NCBI GenBank assembly: GCA_023415715.1
Contig: JAEZJP010000250.1
Span: 1 to 63,346, forward strand
DNA length: 63,346 nucleotides
DNA from: Bacillota bacterium
GTDB lineage: Bacteria; Bacillota; Clostridia; Christensenellales; Aristaeellaceae
Direction of reading: 5' to 3'
Part shown: positions 33,840-43,008 of the stretch, one piece after another
Layout of the letters: every line of letters starts with the position of its first letter
How positions within the stretch are numbered: the first letter of the stretch is position 1
Translations under genes and position numbers: made by a program
Notes under the pieces: model-generated
What the model was told of the DNA's origin: nothing
The model's input: only the letters and a program-made list of their open reading frames with translations
The model's database searches: none

Positions 33840-34904
33840 ATGGGCAACGTAACCCTTAAGGAAAAGTTTTTCGGCTGTATCGCGGGTTGTCATATCGGCT
33901 CCGCCATGGGCGCCCCGGAGGAAGGCTCCCTTTGGCCGGTGATCGAGAAAAAGCACGGGCTGATTGAGGATTTTCTGCCTTATATGCATTATAAAAACGG
34001 CTGGATGCGGGAACCGGGCACCACGGAGGACGGCGTGGAGCGGCAAAAGCTGATGATCACCGCCATCATGGAAAAGCAAGGCCGTGTAAATGCCGAGGAT
34101 GTGCGCAAATCCTGGCTGGACCATATGAACCCCAACGCAGCCGGGCTTGTGTCGGAACCCTTTGAGGGCGTTCTTCTGGCCATGGCCAAAACGGGCCTCC
34201 CAGCCATGGACCTGGGCAGGTACTGCGATTACGCGGGGTTGAACAGTTTCTCCCGTTCCTGCCATGCCGTTGCGCTCATCAACGCCGGCCACATTCAGCA
34301 TGCCATTGAGGATGTGCTGGAGGTGGGGCAGCTCTATCAAACCTCCAACAGCAGAGGCCTTAAATGGGCCTGCGTCACCGGCATCGCCATTGCCTCGGCC
34401 ACCAAACCGGGGGCCACGGTGGAAAGCGTAATCCAGGATGTGTTAACCCATTGCGACCAGACGGTGGTCCGCCCCGAGCTGGAGCGGGAACTGAACAAGA
34501 CAAAGGGCATGAAGGATATCAGGGAATTGCGCAGCTATTTCGACAACGTATACAGCGGCATCGGCATCCCCTATTGCTTTAGTTTCGCCAACGAAGTGGT
34601 TACCAAGGGCATGTGCATCTTCCAGATGGTGAAGGGCGATACCAGGGAAGCCGTCGTGGCCGGCGTCAACATGGGCCGGGATACGGACTGCGTGGCTGCG
34701 GTGGCCGGCGGCATTTCCGGCGCGCTGACCGGAGCAGCTTCCATCCCCGAAAAATGGATCAAGCAGCTGGATTATGCCACAACCCAGAACAAATATACCA
34801 ATTCCCAGCGCACCTTGCGCGAGCATGCCGATGGATTGTATAATGCCTTTATGACATCTTTGTCGGAAACAAAAAAATACATCGAGGTCATGGAAAAGGC
34901 GTAA
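33840..34904 (+). CDS. ADP-ribosylglycohydrolase-fold protein
   Basis: The 354-residue all-helical protein has the ADP-ribosyl-glycohydrolase (DraG/ARH) fold. The C-terminal metal-site motif GRDTDCVAAVAGGISGA is intact. The N-terminal TDDT motif is replaced by GTTEDGVERQ, keeping acidic ligands in a different order. The family removes ADP-ribose from proteins or small molecules, but members beside sugar transporters are mostly uncharacterised and may hydrolyse another N- or O-glycoside. Start is the ATG at 33840; a GTG at 33831 is in the ribosome site. It is followed by a strong terminator. Confidence 0.85.
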   Translation: MGNVTLKEKFFGCIAGCHIGSAMGAPEEGSLWPVIEKKHGLIEDFLPYMHYKNGWMREPGTTEDGVERQKLMITAIMEKQGRVNAEDVRKSWLDHMNPNAAGLVSEPFEGVLLAMAKTGLPAMDLGRYCDYAGLNSFSRSCHAVALINAGHIQHAIEDVLEVGQLYQTSNSRGLKWACVTGIAIASATKPGATVESVIQDVLTHCDQTVVRPELERELNKTKGMKDIRELRSYFDNVYSGIGIPYCFSFANEVVTKGMCIFQMVKGDTREAVVAGVNMGRDTDCVAAVAGGISGALTGAASIPEKWIKQLDYATTQNKYTNSQRTLREHADGLYNAFMTSLSETKKYIEVMEKA

Positions 34905-34917
34905 GCAATATAGATTA

Positions 34918-34953
34918 GGGCGCACATTCTTATGTGCGCCCCTCCGGCTTTTT
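34918..34953 (+). terminator. Terminator of importer operon d
   Basis: 10-bp stem GGGCGCACAT/ATGTGCGCCC (34918-34927, 34932-34941) followed by CTCCGGCTTTTTTC. Confidence 0.85.
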
Positions 34954-35034
34954 TCACTTGGCATCCATATTAATCCATGCGCGAGAGCGGCTAAGACCGT
35001 TCCCGCGTTTGTGTTCACCTAGGAGGTGATGCCG

Positions 35035-37356
35035 TTGAAGCGAATCATAGCATGGATGCGGAATATCCTGGATCGTTACAAGATTGCCGCCTGCGTGTTT
35101 ATTTACATGGCCATCGTTGTATGCGCCGCAGGCGGCATGGCATTGGTGTATCTTCCCTCCCGGCACATGATGGAACAGGAGATACAAAAATCGAATACAG
35201 CCTTGCTTTCCATGGTGAAGACACGTGTGGACGACGCGCTGGAAAGGGTGGCTGTATCCTCGTTGCAGCTGGCTCTGGATCCTTTGGTCTCCAAATACCT
35301 GACCGCCGATCCGGCCCTTGACCTGTGGGACCTTAACCGGATTCAGACAAAGCTTTCCGTCATGCAGGCAGCGGATGAAAATATGCATTCCGTGTATCTG
35401 TATTATCTTGATACGCCCTACATGATCACAAGCTACGGCGTCTATGCCTTCGACACCTTCCATGACAAGGAATGGATGGAAAAAGTGGACCAGGCGGAGC
35501 AGGGGCCGCTGATGCTTCCCAACCGGAAGCTGCGCTTTATCGATAAGACGCAGGAGTCGGAAGGGATCACCATTTTGCGCAAGCTGCCCTTGGGGAGAAA
35601 ACACTGCACGGCGCTGCTGGCGGTGAATCTGGACAGGAACAGCTTTCTTTCGCAAATTCAAAGCGCAGCGGCGGGCACCAATACCTTCCTGCTCATACTG
35701 GATGACAAGGGCATCCCCATCAGCTACAACGACAGCGAATATGCCGAAAACTATATTGCGCAGCTGAACGACATCAAGCTGGCCGCGAACGAAAAGAGAA
35801 CGGGTGAACTGCTCACCATCGGCGGTACGCAGACGGTCATCACCGTGGATACATCCGCCGTCAGCGGCTGCACCTATATCATGGTGCAGCCTATATCCGA
35901 ATACTACGAGCGGGCCCAAAGCGTTACCAACACCAGCCTGTGGCTGACGCTGCTGGTGCTTGTGCTGGGTGTTTTCATGACGGTTTTCACGGCAAAACAA
36001 CTTTACCAGCCGGTGGAGCGGCTGTTAACCTCCACGCAAACGCCCCGCCATGCGGAAAATGGCGCACGGTATAAAGAGTTCCGCATGCTCTTTGAGCGTT
36101 TTCATGAAATTGCCCAAACCAACGCCGATTTGAGCGCCAAAACGCAGAAGTACCATCCCTTGGTCTTGGAGAAGATCACCCGCGACCTTATGTTCGGCAG
36201 CATGAAAAACGAAGAGCTGATGAAGGAACGCACAACGCTCGCGGGTCTTAACTTCCCGGAAAGTGCCGTCCACTGCGTGGTTGGATACCATATCGATCAC
36301 TACCGGGATTTTTGCGGCCGTTTCACCGCCGAAGACCAGGTCCTTTACGAATTCGTGATCAAAAACATACTGTCTGAGCTTTTGGGAGATTGGTGCTGGA
36401 CAGGGGCCAGCATTCCCGGTCTTGATCCGTCTGAATCGTTTTATCTGCTGGCACTGCCCGACCGTGAGGAATCGGCTGAGCAGCTCTTTCACAAATGCAG
36501 CGAGGCCTGCACCAACATCGAACAGTATTTCCCCTTTAGCATCACAGTCGGCATAGGCTCCTTCAAAAAGAATATTCAGGAAATCCCCACCTCCATGCGG
36601 GAGGCCGGCATTGCCATGGCCTACCGCTTTTCCATGGGCCACGGGCAGGCTATATTCTATCCCCAGGCCGTCATGCAGACCAAGGTTCAGGCCCACTTCC
36701 CCGTGGATATCGAAAAGCGGCTGTGCGACCATATACGCGCTGCGGATGTGGCAAGGGTACACGAAAGTCTGAATGAATTGTATGAAGCCCGCGAAACCGG
36801 AATGATGCTGCAAATGCTGGGGGCACAAAGCGTGTTTTCCCATTATGTAAACTGTGTGATGGGAATATTGCATGAGCTGGGGTATCACCTGGAGGAAATC
36901 ACGGAGTGTGTGGGCGATATGGCGGCCAAGCTCTCGGGCCTTAGGGAAATAACCGAGTTTGAAAACTGCTTTACCGGTTTTTGCGATGATGTTACCGTCT
37001 TTATCGCCCAGCGGCATACCAAGACATCCGGACATGTTTATGAACTGACCCTTGCGTTTATCACTCAGCATTATAGCCAGGATGTAACCATCGCCGACCT
37101 TTCCGACAAGCTGATGTATTCCCCTACCTATATCAACCGCATGCTCAAGCAGCAATGCGGCAGCACGTTCAATGACCTGCTTTGCGAAAAACGAATGCAG
37201 GTCGCCAAAGAACTACTAAAAAGCAGCAGGATGCCTGTTGGCGACATCGCCAAAGCGACGGGCTTCAACAGTATTCAAAGCTTTAACCGTGTCTTCAAAA
37301 CCGTGGCGGGCTTAACGCCTACCGCCTACCGCAGCGGGCAGGGAATGGGATTATGA
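35035..37356 (+). CDS. Membrane-bound AraC-family regulator with extracellular sensor
   Basis: The 773-residue protein has TM1 at about residues 15-38, an extracytoplasmic Cache-like sensor (~40-300), TM2 (SLWLTLLVLVLGVFMTVFTA), a cytoplasmic middle region, and a C-terminal AraC HTH (VTIADLSDKLMYSPTYINRM and GDIAKATGFNSIQSFNRVFK). It has no receiver domain, so ligand binding outside is probably transmitted directly to DNA binding. The start is TTG 35035, 8 nt after a perfect AGGAGG; the ATG at 35029 and GTG at 35026 overlap that site. It lies after importer operon d and before RpiB and GH78, the likely targets. Confidence 0.88.
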   Translation: MKRIIAWMRNILDRYKIAACVFIYMAIVVCAAGGMALVYLPSRHMMEQEIQKSNTALLSMVKTRVDDALERVAVSSLQLALDPLVSKYLTADPALDLWDLNRIQTKLSVMQAADENMHSVYLYYLDTPYMITSYGVYAFDTFHDKEWMEKVDQAEQGPLMLPNRKLRFIDKTQESEGITILRKLPLGRKHCTALLAVNLDRNSFLSQIQSAAAGTNTFLLILDDKGIPISYNDSEYAENYIAQLNDIKLAANEKRTGELLTIGGTQTVITVDTSAVSGCTYIMVQPISEYYERAQSVTNTSLWLTLLVLVLGVFMTVFTAKQLYQPVERLLTSTQTPRHAENGARYKEFRMLFERFHEIAQTNADLSAKTQKYHPLVLEKITRDLMFGSMKNEELMKERTTLAGLNFPESAVHCVVGYHIDHYRDFCGRFTAEDQVLYEFVIKNILSELLGDWCWTGASIPGLDPSESFYLLALPDREESAEQLFHKCSEACTNIEQYFPFSITVGIGSFKKNIQEIPTSMREAGIAMAYRFSMGHGQAIFYPQAVMQTKVQAHFPVDIEKRLCDHIRAADVARVHESLNELYEARETGMMLQMLGAQSVFSHYVNCVMGILHELGYHLEEITECVGDMAAKLSGLREITEFENCFTGFCDDVTVFIAQRHTKTSGHVYELTLAFITQHYSQDVTIADLSDKLMYSPTYINRMLKQQCGSTFNDLLCEKRMQVAKELLKSSRMPVGDIAKATGFNSIQSFNRVFKTVAGLTPTAYRSGQGMGL

Positions 37357-37394
37357 ATCACGAATACCATACCAGATACGCAAGGAGGAACACC

Positions 37395-37844
37395 ATGAAA
37401 ATTGCCGTCGGCTCCGATCACGCCGGGTTTCCCCTGAAAGGAAAAGTTCTGGACATTCTTCGGTCAAAGGGGCATGAAATCACTGATTTCGGAAGCTTCG
37501 ATCCAAGCCCTGTGGACTTCCCCGATATTGCCAAAAAGGTATGCGCCGCCATACTGGATGGAACTTGCGAGCGTGGCATTATGTTCTGCGGAACAGGCGT
37601 AGGCGCCTGCATCGCCTGCAACAAAATTTCCGGCATCCGTGCGTCCGTATGCCATGATATCTATACCGCCCACCAGTGCGTGGAGCATGATGATGTGCAA
37701 GTGATCGCCATGGGCGCGCAGATCATCGGTCACACGGTGGCGCTGGAATTGATCGACTTGTTTCTTGCGGCCAAATTTTCCACCAGCGAGGAATTCCGCC
37801 GCCGGGTGAAAAAGCTGGAACAGATGGATGGATCCTTAAGATAA
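37395..37844 (+). CDS. rpiB: Ribose 5-phosphate isomerase B / LacAB-type isomerase
   Basis: 149 residues. RpiB landmarks: start KIAVGSDHAGFPLK, catalytic CGTGVGACIACNK (family consensus GTGIGMSIAANK) and a C-terminal helix EFRRRVKKLEQMD. The enzyme interconverts ribose 5-phosphate and ribulose 5-phosphate; LacA/LacB and allose isomerases share the fold. Start ATG 37395 behind AAGGAGG. The sugar-operon context (rhamnosidase, importer d) fits a pathway-specific isomerase. Confidence 0.92.
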   Translation: MKIAVGSDHAGFPLKGKVLDILRSKGHEITDFGSFDPSPVDFPDIAKKVCAAILDGTCERGIMFCGTGVGACIACNKISGIRASVCHDIYTAHQCVEHDDVQVIAMGAQIIGHTVALELIDLFLAAKFSTSEEFRRRVKKLEQMDGSLR

Positions 37845-37886
37845 GCAGCATTGTTTCATAAAGGGAAAACAGCCGGAGGACTTTGC

Positions 37887-40070
37887 ATGCCATTTGAATC
37901 GTCACAGTGGATCTGGACAAAGGAATGCAGCGGGCCAAACCAGTACATATTGGCACGCCAGCCATTTGAGGCGGAAGAATGTGAAGATGCTGTCCTTTTC
38001 ATCAGCGCGGATGCGCAGTATGTGGCTTATGTAGGCGGCATGCTTGTTGGATTCGGCCAATACGCGGACCTGCCGGGATATAAGGTACACGACGAGATTG
38101 ATATTTCCGGCTACCTTAAAAAAGGCCAAAACCTTATTGAAATCGGTGCTTACTGCCCGGTAACGGAGAGTTCCGTATACAGGCCCGGCAGACCCGCGCT
38201 GATATTTGAGGTGCGCGTTGGCGGAAAGACAATTGCCGCGAGTGGTATGGATACGCTTGTCGCCTGTGATCCTAACTATAAAAGCGGTGAAGCGGATCTC
38301 ATCACAAAGCAGATGGGTTACACCTTTGAGTACAACGCCTGCGCAGCCATGCCGGAATATGGACGGCCCGATGTATTTACACATACGCGGTCATTTCATG
38401 CACGCCCCATAAAACGCCTTGAGCTGAGTGGCCGTGCGGATGCAGCTATTGTATCCCAAGGCGTATATTTTGGGGATCTTGACGGCGATACGATCGGGAA
38501 ACGTATGCAGTACGCCCCCATGGCCTTCCGCGAAAATGAAGGCATGACCGGCCTGAATATGCAGCCTGCCTTTCCTAAAGAGGCGGTACGGTATGCTGCG
38601 GAGGACGGCGGCGGAATATGGATCGTTGCGGATCTGGGTAAAGAAACGGTCGGTTTCCTTGATCTGGAACTGACCGTGCCGCAAGCGTGTGAAATTCTGA
38701 TCGGCTGGGGCGAGCACACGGATGATTTGCGGGTCAGGACATATGTCGGCGGCCGGAACTTTGCCGCAAGATTCCACGCGAAGGCCGGGCTGAACCATTT
38801 CATGCATCTATACCGCAGATGCGGCTTAAGGTTTGTTCAGCTGTTTATTGCCTCCCATGAGGTGGATTTGAAGTATGCCGGCGTCCGGCCTGTTACATAT
38901 CCGCTTTGTGAATTACCGGCCTTCCATACGGCGGATGGTTTGCACAGCCGGATATTCGACGTGTGCCGCGATACGCTGAAGGCCTGCCTGCATGAGCACT
39001 ATGAAGACTGCCCATGGCGCGAACAGGCGCTGTATGCGATGGATTCGCGCAATCAAATGCTCTGCGGCTATTACGCATTCGGGGAGTATGAAATACCCAG
39101 AGAAAGTTTGAGGCTTCTTGCGTTGTCCTTAAGGGATGACGGATTGCTGGAACTATGCGCCCCCGCGGGTGTCCCCATCACGATTCCCAGCTTTTCAGCC
39201 ATTTTTGTTCTGGCGCTTGAGGAGTATCTTATGTACAGCGGCGATGAACCGTTTGTACGTGAGACATTGCCTGTGGCACGCACGATCGTGAATGGGATGT
39301 TTTCGCGGCGGGCGGAATGCGGTCTGATCCCGGCCTATGCGGGCGATGCTTACTGGAATTTCTACGAATGGCGGCCCGGGCTTGACGGAAACAAGAAAGA
39401 GCTTGGTGAAGGGAAAGCCATGCGGTTTGATGCGCCGCTCAACATGCTGACTGCCGAGGCCGCGTCGCGTATTGCCCATATGCTTGATTTATTGAAAATG
39501 CCCGGAGCAAAGACATATCGAGCGGAAGCGGAAAAACTTCGCATGGATACAGACCATTTTTTCCGGGATCCTCATACAGGTCTTTACTACACGTACAGGA
39601 ACGAACAAGGCTTCTGGCATATTTCGGAGCTTGCCAATGCCTTTGCAGTATATTGCGGAGTCTGCCCGGCTGAAAACGAGGATGTTGTTTTGCAGAGCCT
39701 TACGGACGAGAAGCTTTCGCCCATATCGCTCAGCTATTCCATATTCCTCTTTGAAGCGCTTTTGAAAAAAGGTGAACGCTATGCCAGGAAGGCGCTTGGC
39801 CGTATCGCACGCATCTGGGGCGATATGCTTGTGCAGGGTGCGACCACCTTCTGGGAAACAGAAAAAGGCGGATGGGATTTTGACCGTGCCGGAAGCTTGT
39901 GCCACGCCTGGTCCGCCGTGCCGCTGTATCTGTATATGGCTTACGTGCTTGGCATCCGGCCGTTGGAACCCAGCTTCGCAAAATATGAAGTCTCTCCGGT
40001 TCCGTGCGGGCTTTACGAAATTTCAGGAAAAATAATGCTGCCGGATGGCCGCATATTGCAATTAGGATAA
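37887..40070 (+). CDS. GH78-like alpha-L-rhamnosidase
   Basis: The 727-residue protein has an N-terminal beta-sandwich (FESSQWIWTKE, LFISADAQYVAYVGGMLVG, typical of the Bac_rhamnosid N module) and an (alpha/alpha)6 catalytic barrel. The sequence EDCPWREQALYAMDSRNQ corresponds to the GH78 DCPxRxExxxxxxD acid-containing motif. FWETEKGGWDFDRAGSLCHAWSAVPLYLY matches the later family motif, here described by its ends. There is no signal peptide, so it acts on imported glycosides. Start ATG 37887 behind GGAGG. Substrate specificity within GH78/GH106-like groups is not certain. Confidence 0.82.
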   Translation: MPFESSQWIWTKECSGPNQYILARQPFEAEECEDAVLFISADAQYVAYVGGMLVGFGQYADLPGYKVHDEIDISGYLKKGQNLIEIGAYCPVTESSVYRPGRPALIFEVRVGGKTIAASGMDTLVACDPNYKSGEADLITKQMGYTFEYNACAAMPEYGRPDVFTHTRSFHARPIKRLELSGRADAAIVSQGVYFGDLDGDTIGKRMQYAPMAFRENEGMTGLNMQPAFPKEAVRYAAEDGGGIWIVADLGKETVGFLDLELTVPQACEILIGWGEHTDDLRVRTYVGGRNFAARFHAKAGLNHFMHLYRRCGLRFVQLFIASHEVDLKYAGVRPVTYPLCELPAFHTADGLHSRIFDVCRDTLKACLHEHYEDCPWREQALYAMDSRNQMLCGYYAFGEYEIPRESLRLLALSLRDDGLLELCAPAGVPITIPSFSAIFVLALEEYLMYSGDEPFVRETLPVARTIVNGMFSRRAECGLIPAYAGDAYWNFYEWRPGLDGNKKELGEGKAMRFDAPLNMLTAEAASRIAHMLDLLKMPGAKTYRAEAEKLRMDTDHFFRDPHTGLYYTYRNEQGFWHISELANAFAVYCGVCPAENEDVVLQSLTDEKLSPISLSYSIFLFEALLKKGERYARKALGRIARIWGDMLVQGATTFWETEKGGWDFDRAGSLCHAWSAVPLYLYMAYVLGIRPLEPSFAKYEVSPVPCGLYEISGKIMLPDGRILQLG

Positions 40071-40092
40071 GCAGTATTTCATGCCTTTCCTT

Positions 40093-41745
40093 TCATAGCT
40101 TATAAATTTCAGCCGCCTGAGTCAAGCGGTCTGAAACACGTTTTTGCCCCATCACCTGCATGATATCGTATAGGTCGGGAGACTTTTCCCGGCCTGTCAG
40201 AGCATAACGAAGAATGGAAGCGGCATCGGCCAGCGTTCCTTTGTAGGCAGTTGGGTCCTCTGCGAAAGCCTTTTTATCACTTGTAAAACCCATCTCCTCA
40301 GACATAGCTTTTAGATGCGAGTACCAGACTTCCTTTGTTTGTTCGGGTTCATATTCCTTCGCATAGGATTGTAACAAATCGGCCTCATGCATATTATGGG
40401 AGAATAGCGACGGATCAATAGTAAAAAACGTGTCCCAGAAATACCCAAGCAACGATCGGATTTCCGACCATTTAGAGATATCTTTGCGCGGCTTTGCAAT
40501 CCCCCGCCCGATCCCCAGCACTTTAAGCGCATAGGGCTGATCGTGGCATAGAACTTCATAAAAAGCAGGGTCATACTCTTTTGCCCATGCCATCAACGCT
40601 TCAAGACAAAAGCTTGCGTCCATTGCGGCAATGACATCCTTGGCAATATCATTAAGCTTCTCCATGTCAAAAACAGGCCCGCTGCTTCCCAGGTTATGAA
40701 GGTCAATGGTATATGCCTCCAAAGCAAGCGTTGGATTTGCACGACGCCAGTCTTCATAAGTTGAGTTGATAAGGCGCATATAGTATTCACGCAAGGCCAA
40801 AGGCGGGATCCCAAGCGTTCTGTAGTAGGCGGCATGGCCATCCTTGTCTTTGCGCTTGCTGAACTTGCGCTTGGAAGTCCCCTCCTTTTTCATAATAGGA
40901 GCAAGATGACCGTATACCGGCGGCTCCCAACCTAGCACCTCAAAAAGCTGACGGTGAATGGGATAGGAGGAAAGCCATTCATCGCCCCGCAGTACATGCG
41001 TTGTATGCATCAGAAAATCATCAATCACGTGGGCAAAGTGGTACGTAGGCAAACCGTCGGATTTCAACAGAACAATATCCTGTATATTTTCAGGCATGCT
41101 GATAGGTCCCTTAAAAAGATCATCAAAACACACTTTTCGATTCATGACACCTGGTGATCTTAAACGCAGTGTGAACTTTTTTCCAAAATCCACTTCCCGC
41201 TCTATTTCGCCCAATTCCATCCGGCGGTGGATAGCCCAATCACCATAATATCCGATATCAACGCCCTGCCGTTTTTGCCCAGCACGCATTTCATCCAACG
41301 CTTCTTCGCTGCAAAAGCATGGATATGCCTTACCTTCGTAAACCATTCGTTTTGCAAATACTTGATAGATTTCTTTTCGCCGGCTTTGGATGTATGGACC
41401 GTATTCCCCGAATTCGCTGCCCTCGTGAAAGAAACCCTCTTCATATGCTATATCAAACCGGCGTAATTCCGTTGGAATCCGGCCGCTGGCGCCGTCCACT
41501 TCCCTCTTTTGGTCCGTGTCATCTAGGCGGATATAAAATACGCCTCCCGACTGCTTCGCCAAGCGATACGAAAGGAATGCCGCATACAGCGATCCGACAT
41601 GCAGTTCCCCTGTCGGGCTCGGCGCCAGCCGCGTGACCATAGCGCCGGCAGGCAGCTTCCTTGGCGGGTACAAGGCAATGATTTCTTCAGCATTCGCTTT
41701 TACATGGGGGAACAACAGGTTTGCCATCTGTGCATAGGTACTCAT
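40093..41745 (-). CDS. gltX: Glutamate--tRNA ligase
   Basis: The 550-residue class I aminoacyl-tRNA synthetase charges tRNA-Glu in the cytoplasm. The HIGH motif reads APSPTGELHVGSLYAAF, and the KMSKS loop is KRKFSKRKD with a GTSKRKF lead. RLDDTDQKREVDG and GDEWLSSYPIHRQLFEVLGWEPP are the usual GluRS neighbours. It is ~60 residues longer than the common bacterial type, a version found in Clostridia. GGAGGAG precedes the ATG. Transcription is controlled by the T-box upstream. Confidence 0.97.
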   Translation of the reverse strand: MSTYAQMANLLFPHVKANAEEIIALYPPRKLPAGAMVTRLAPSPTGELHVGSLYAAFLSYRLAKQSGGVFYIRLDDTDQKREVDGASGRIPTELRRFDIAYEEGFFHEGSEFGEYGPYIQSRRKEIYQVFAKRMVYEGKAYPCFCSEEALDEMRAGQKRQGVDIGYYGDWAIHRRMELGEIEREVDFGKKFTLRLRSPGVMNRKVCFDDLFKGPISMPENIQDIVLLKSDGLPTYHFAHVIDDFLMHTTHVLRGDEWLSSYPIHRQLFEVLGWEPPVYGHLAPIMKKEGTSKRKFSKRKDKDGHAAYYRTLGIPPLALREYYMRLINSTYEDWRRANPTLALEAYTIDLHNLGSSGPVFDMEKLNDIAKDVIAAMDASFCLEALMAWAKEYDPAFYEVLCHDQPYALKVLGIGRGIAKPRKDISKWSEIRSLLGYFWDTFFTIDPSLFSHNMHEADLLQSYAKEYEPEQTKEVWYSHLKAMSEEMGFTSDKKAFAEDPTAYKGTLADAASILRYALTGREKSPDLYDIMQVMGQKRVSDRLTQAAEIYKL

Positions 41746-41756
41746 CTTATCTCCTC

Positions 41757-42025
41757 CAATAAAAAAAGCCTTTCATCCATAAAAGGACGAAAGGCCTACT
41801 TTCGCGGTGCCACCCTCATTGATTGCAAAGCAATCCACTCTATGGGCATCCATCAATGCCCCTCCTCGTATCGTGAGTTTACGGAAGGCTGACAAAACGC
41901 TTCACCTTCTGCTCCGGCTCCTCATTCAACGGCTCTTAAATACCCGTTCCCACCAAACCGGGCTCTCTTGAAATTTCCTGCCGCTTACTCTCATCCATCA
42001 TCGCATTTGCTATGAATTTGCACTG
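41757..42025 (-). promoter_or_regulatory. T-box leader of gltX (Glu specifier)
   Basis: On the minus strand the T-box sequence AGGGTGGCACCGCG (41816-41803) is perfect, followed by a terminator stem GCCTTTCGTCC...ATGAAAGGC with T7 (41795-41761). Stem I elements are seen at the start: GATGGATGAGAGTAAGC, AGAGAG and a G/C distal arm. GAA at 41937-41935, the Glu codon, sits at the expected specifier position. Uncharged tRNA-Glu should favour the antiterminator and gltX transcription. Confidence 0.9.
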
Positions 42026-42053
42026 ATTATATCACGCAATCATCCGATGTCAA
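42026..42053 (-). promoter_or_regulatory. Promoter of the T-box/gltX unit
   Basis: TTGACA (42053-42048), 16-nt spacer, TATAAT (42031-42026) on the minus strand. Confidence 0.8.
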
Positions 42054-42155
42054 GATATGTTATAGCTGCCTTTTGAGAGCACTGATAAAAAACGAAAAAG
42101 GGCGGCCATCATATCGTGTCTTTGGAAGCGTCTACTGGATTCTTCACCTGTCTCC

Positions 42156-42479
42156 TTAAGTCTGGCTTAAATGTTCCCGGATATTGCGGCCGCCATACAT
42201 GATGCGAATTACCACAACGGTATTTTGCTTTTCAATCGGCAGATAAAACGCCAAAAAATGATCCACCGTCAAGACCCGCAGCCCCTTGCTTTGCCAAGGT
42301 TCTTTATCATAAAGCGGATGTCGCAGCGGCAGCTGATCCAACTTACCGGCTGCATCCATGATACGCCTGGCCTGGTTTTTTGCAGCTTCGGGCTCCAGCA
42401 GAGTGTACGCGATATACTCGTAAATCTCGCGCAAGTCCGCTTCAGCCTGCTCGGTATAAATTACCTTCCAGGCACTCAT
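42156..42479 (-). CDS. RelE/ParE-family toxin
   Basis: 107 residues of the RelE/ParE plasmid-stabilisation fold: WKVIYTEQAEADLREIYEYIAY at the start, QLPLRHPLYD in the middle and LRVLTVDHFLAFYLPIEKQNTVVVIRIMYGGRNI as the beta-sheet core (described by its ends). It would cleave mRNA or poison gyrase; which one is not resolved. Its ATG overlaps the antitoxin stop (ATGA). Upstream to 42055 no other feature is seen. Confidence 0.88.
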   Translation of the reverse strand: MSAWKVIYTEQAEADLREIYEYIAYTLLEPEAAKNQARRIMDAAGKLDQLPLRHPLYDKEPWQSKGLRVLTVDHFLAFYLPIEKQNTVVVIRIMYGGRNIREHLSQT

Positions 42480-42781
42480 ACTGAGTAATCCCGATGCATT
42501 CTTGCTGCAACACTGTCAGCTGACACAACCTTTCCACCTGTCAGGTCAGCCAGCCCTTTCTCAATTTCCGCATTGAACTGCTCTTCACTGAGTACGCCAA
42601 TAGATAACGGCTTACTTTGGGGAAGTTTCATATCGAAGGGAATCCCGCGCTGCAACACTACCTGACGCAGAAAAAGCCCAATTGCATTTGACATCGGAAT
42701 GCCAAGATGCTCCAAAACCTTTTCGGCTTGTTCCTTGATTTCCGGTTCGACACGGGCAAATACGCTCTTTGTCCTTGCCAT
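42476..42781 (-). CDS. RelB/DinJ-family antitoxin
   Basis: 101 residues, start ATG 42781 behind AGGAGGTG. The N-terminal ribbon-helix-helix reads KSVFARVEPEIKEQAEKVLEHLGIPMSNAIGLFLRQVV, typical of RelB/DinJ (ends given). The C-terminal part should wrap the toxin. It precedes and overlaps the toxin gene by 4 nt, the classic type II arrangement. Confidence 0.9.
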   Translation of the reverse strand: MARTKSVFARVEPEIKEQAEKVLEHLGIPMSNAIGLFLRQVVLQRGIPFDMKLPQSKPLSIGVLSEEQFNAEIEKGLADLTGGKVVSADSVAARMHRDYSV

Positions 42782-43008
42782 GGCAATACACCTCCTCCTG
42801 TTCTTCATTTTACGCTATTGTATTGCGATATGCAAGCAGATAGTAAAATACTGATTTCGCACAAGGCCTATAAATTTGAGAGAAATGCGTAAGGCAGGTG
42901 AAGGATTCTATCTGCAGTTGAATATTTCTCAAGCACCGCGTTATTGATTGCTGCCTCCGCTTTGTTATAATGGATTCATCATCTCAATAATATGAGGAGG
43001 TGCCGTCA

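Noticed and set aside
36025..37155. 376-codon minus-strand open frame
   Set aside because: Antisense to the AraC regulator; composition (many Gly, His, Gln) is typical of a shadow frame.
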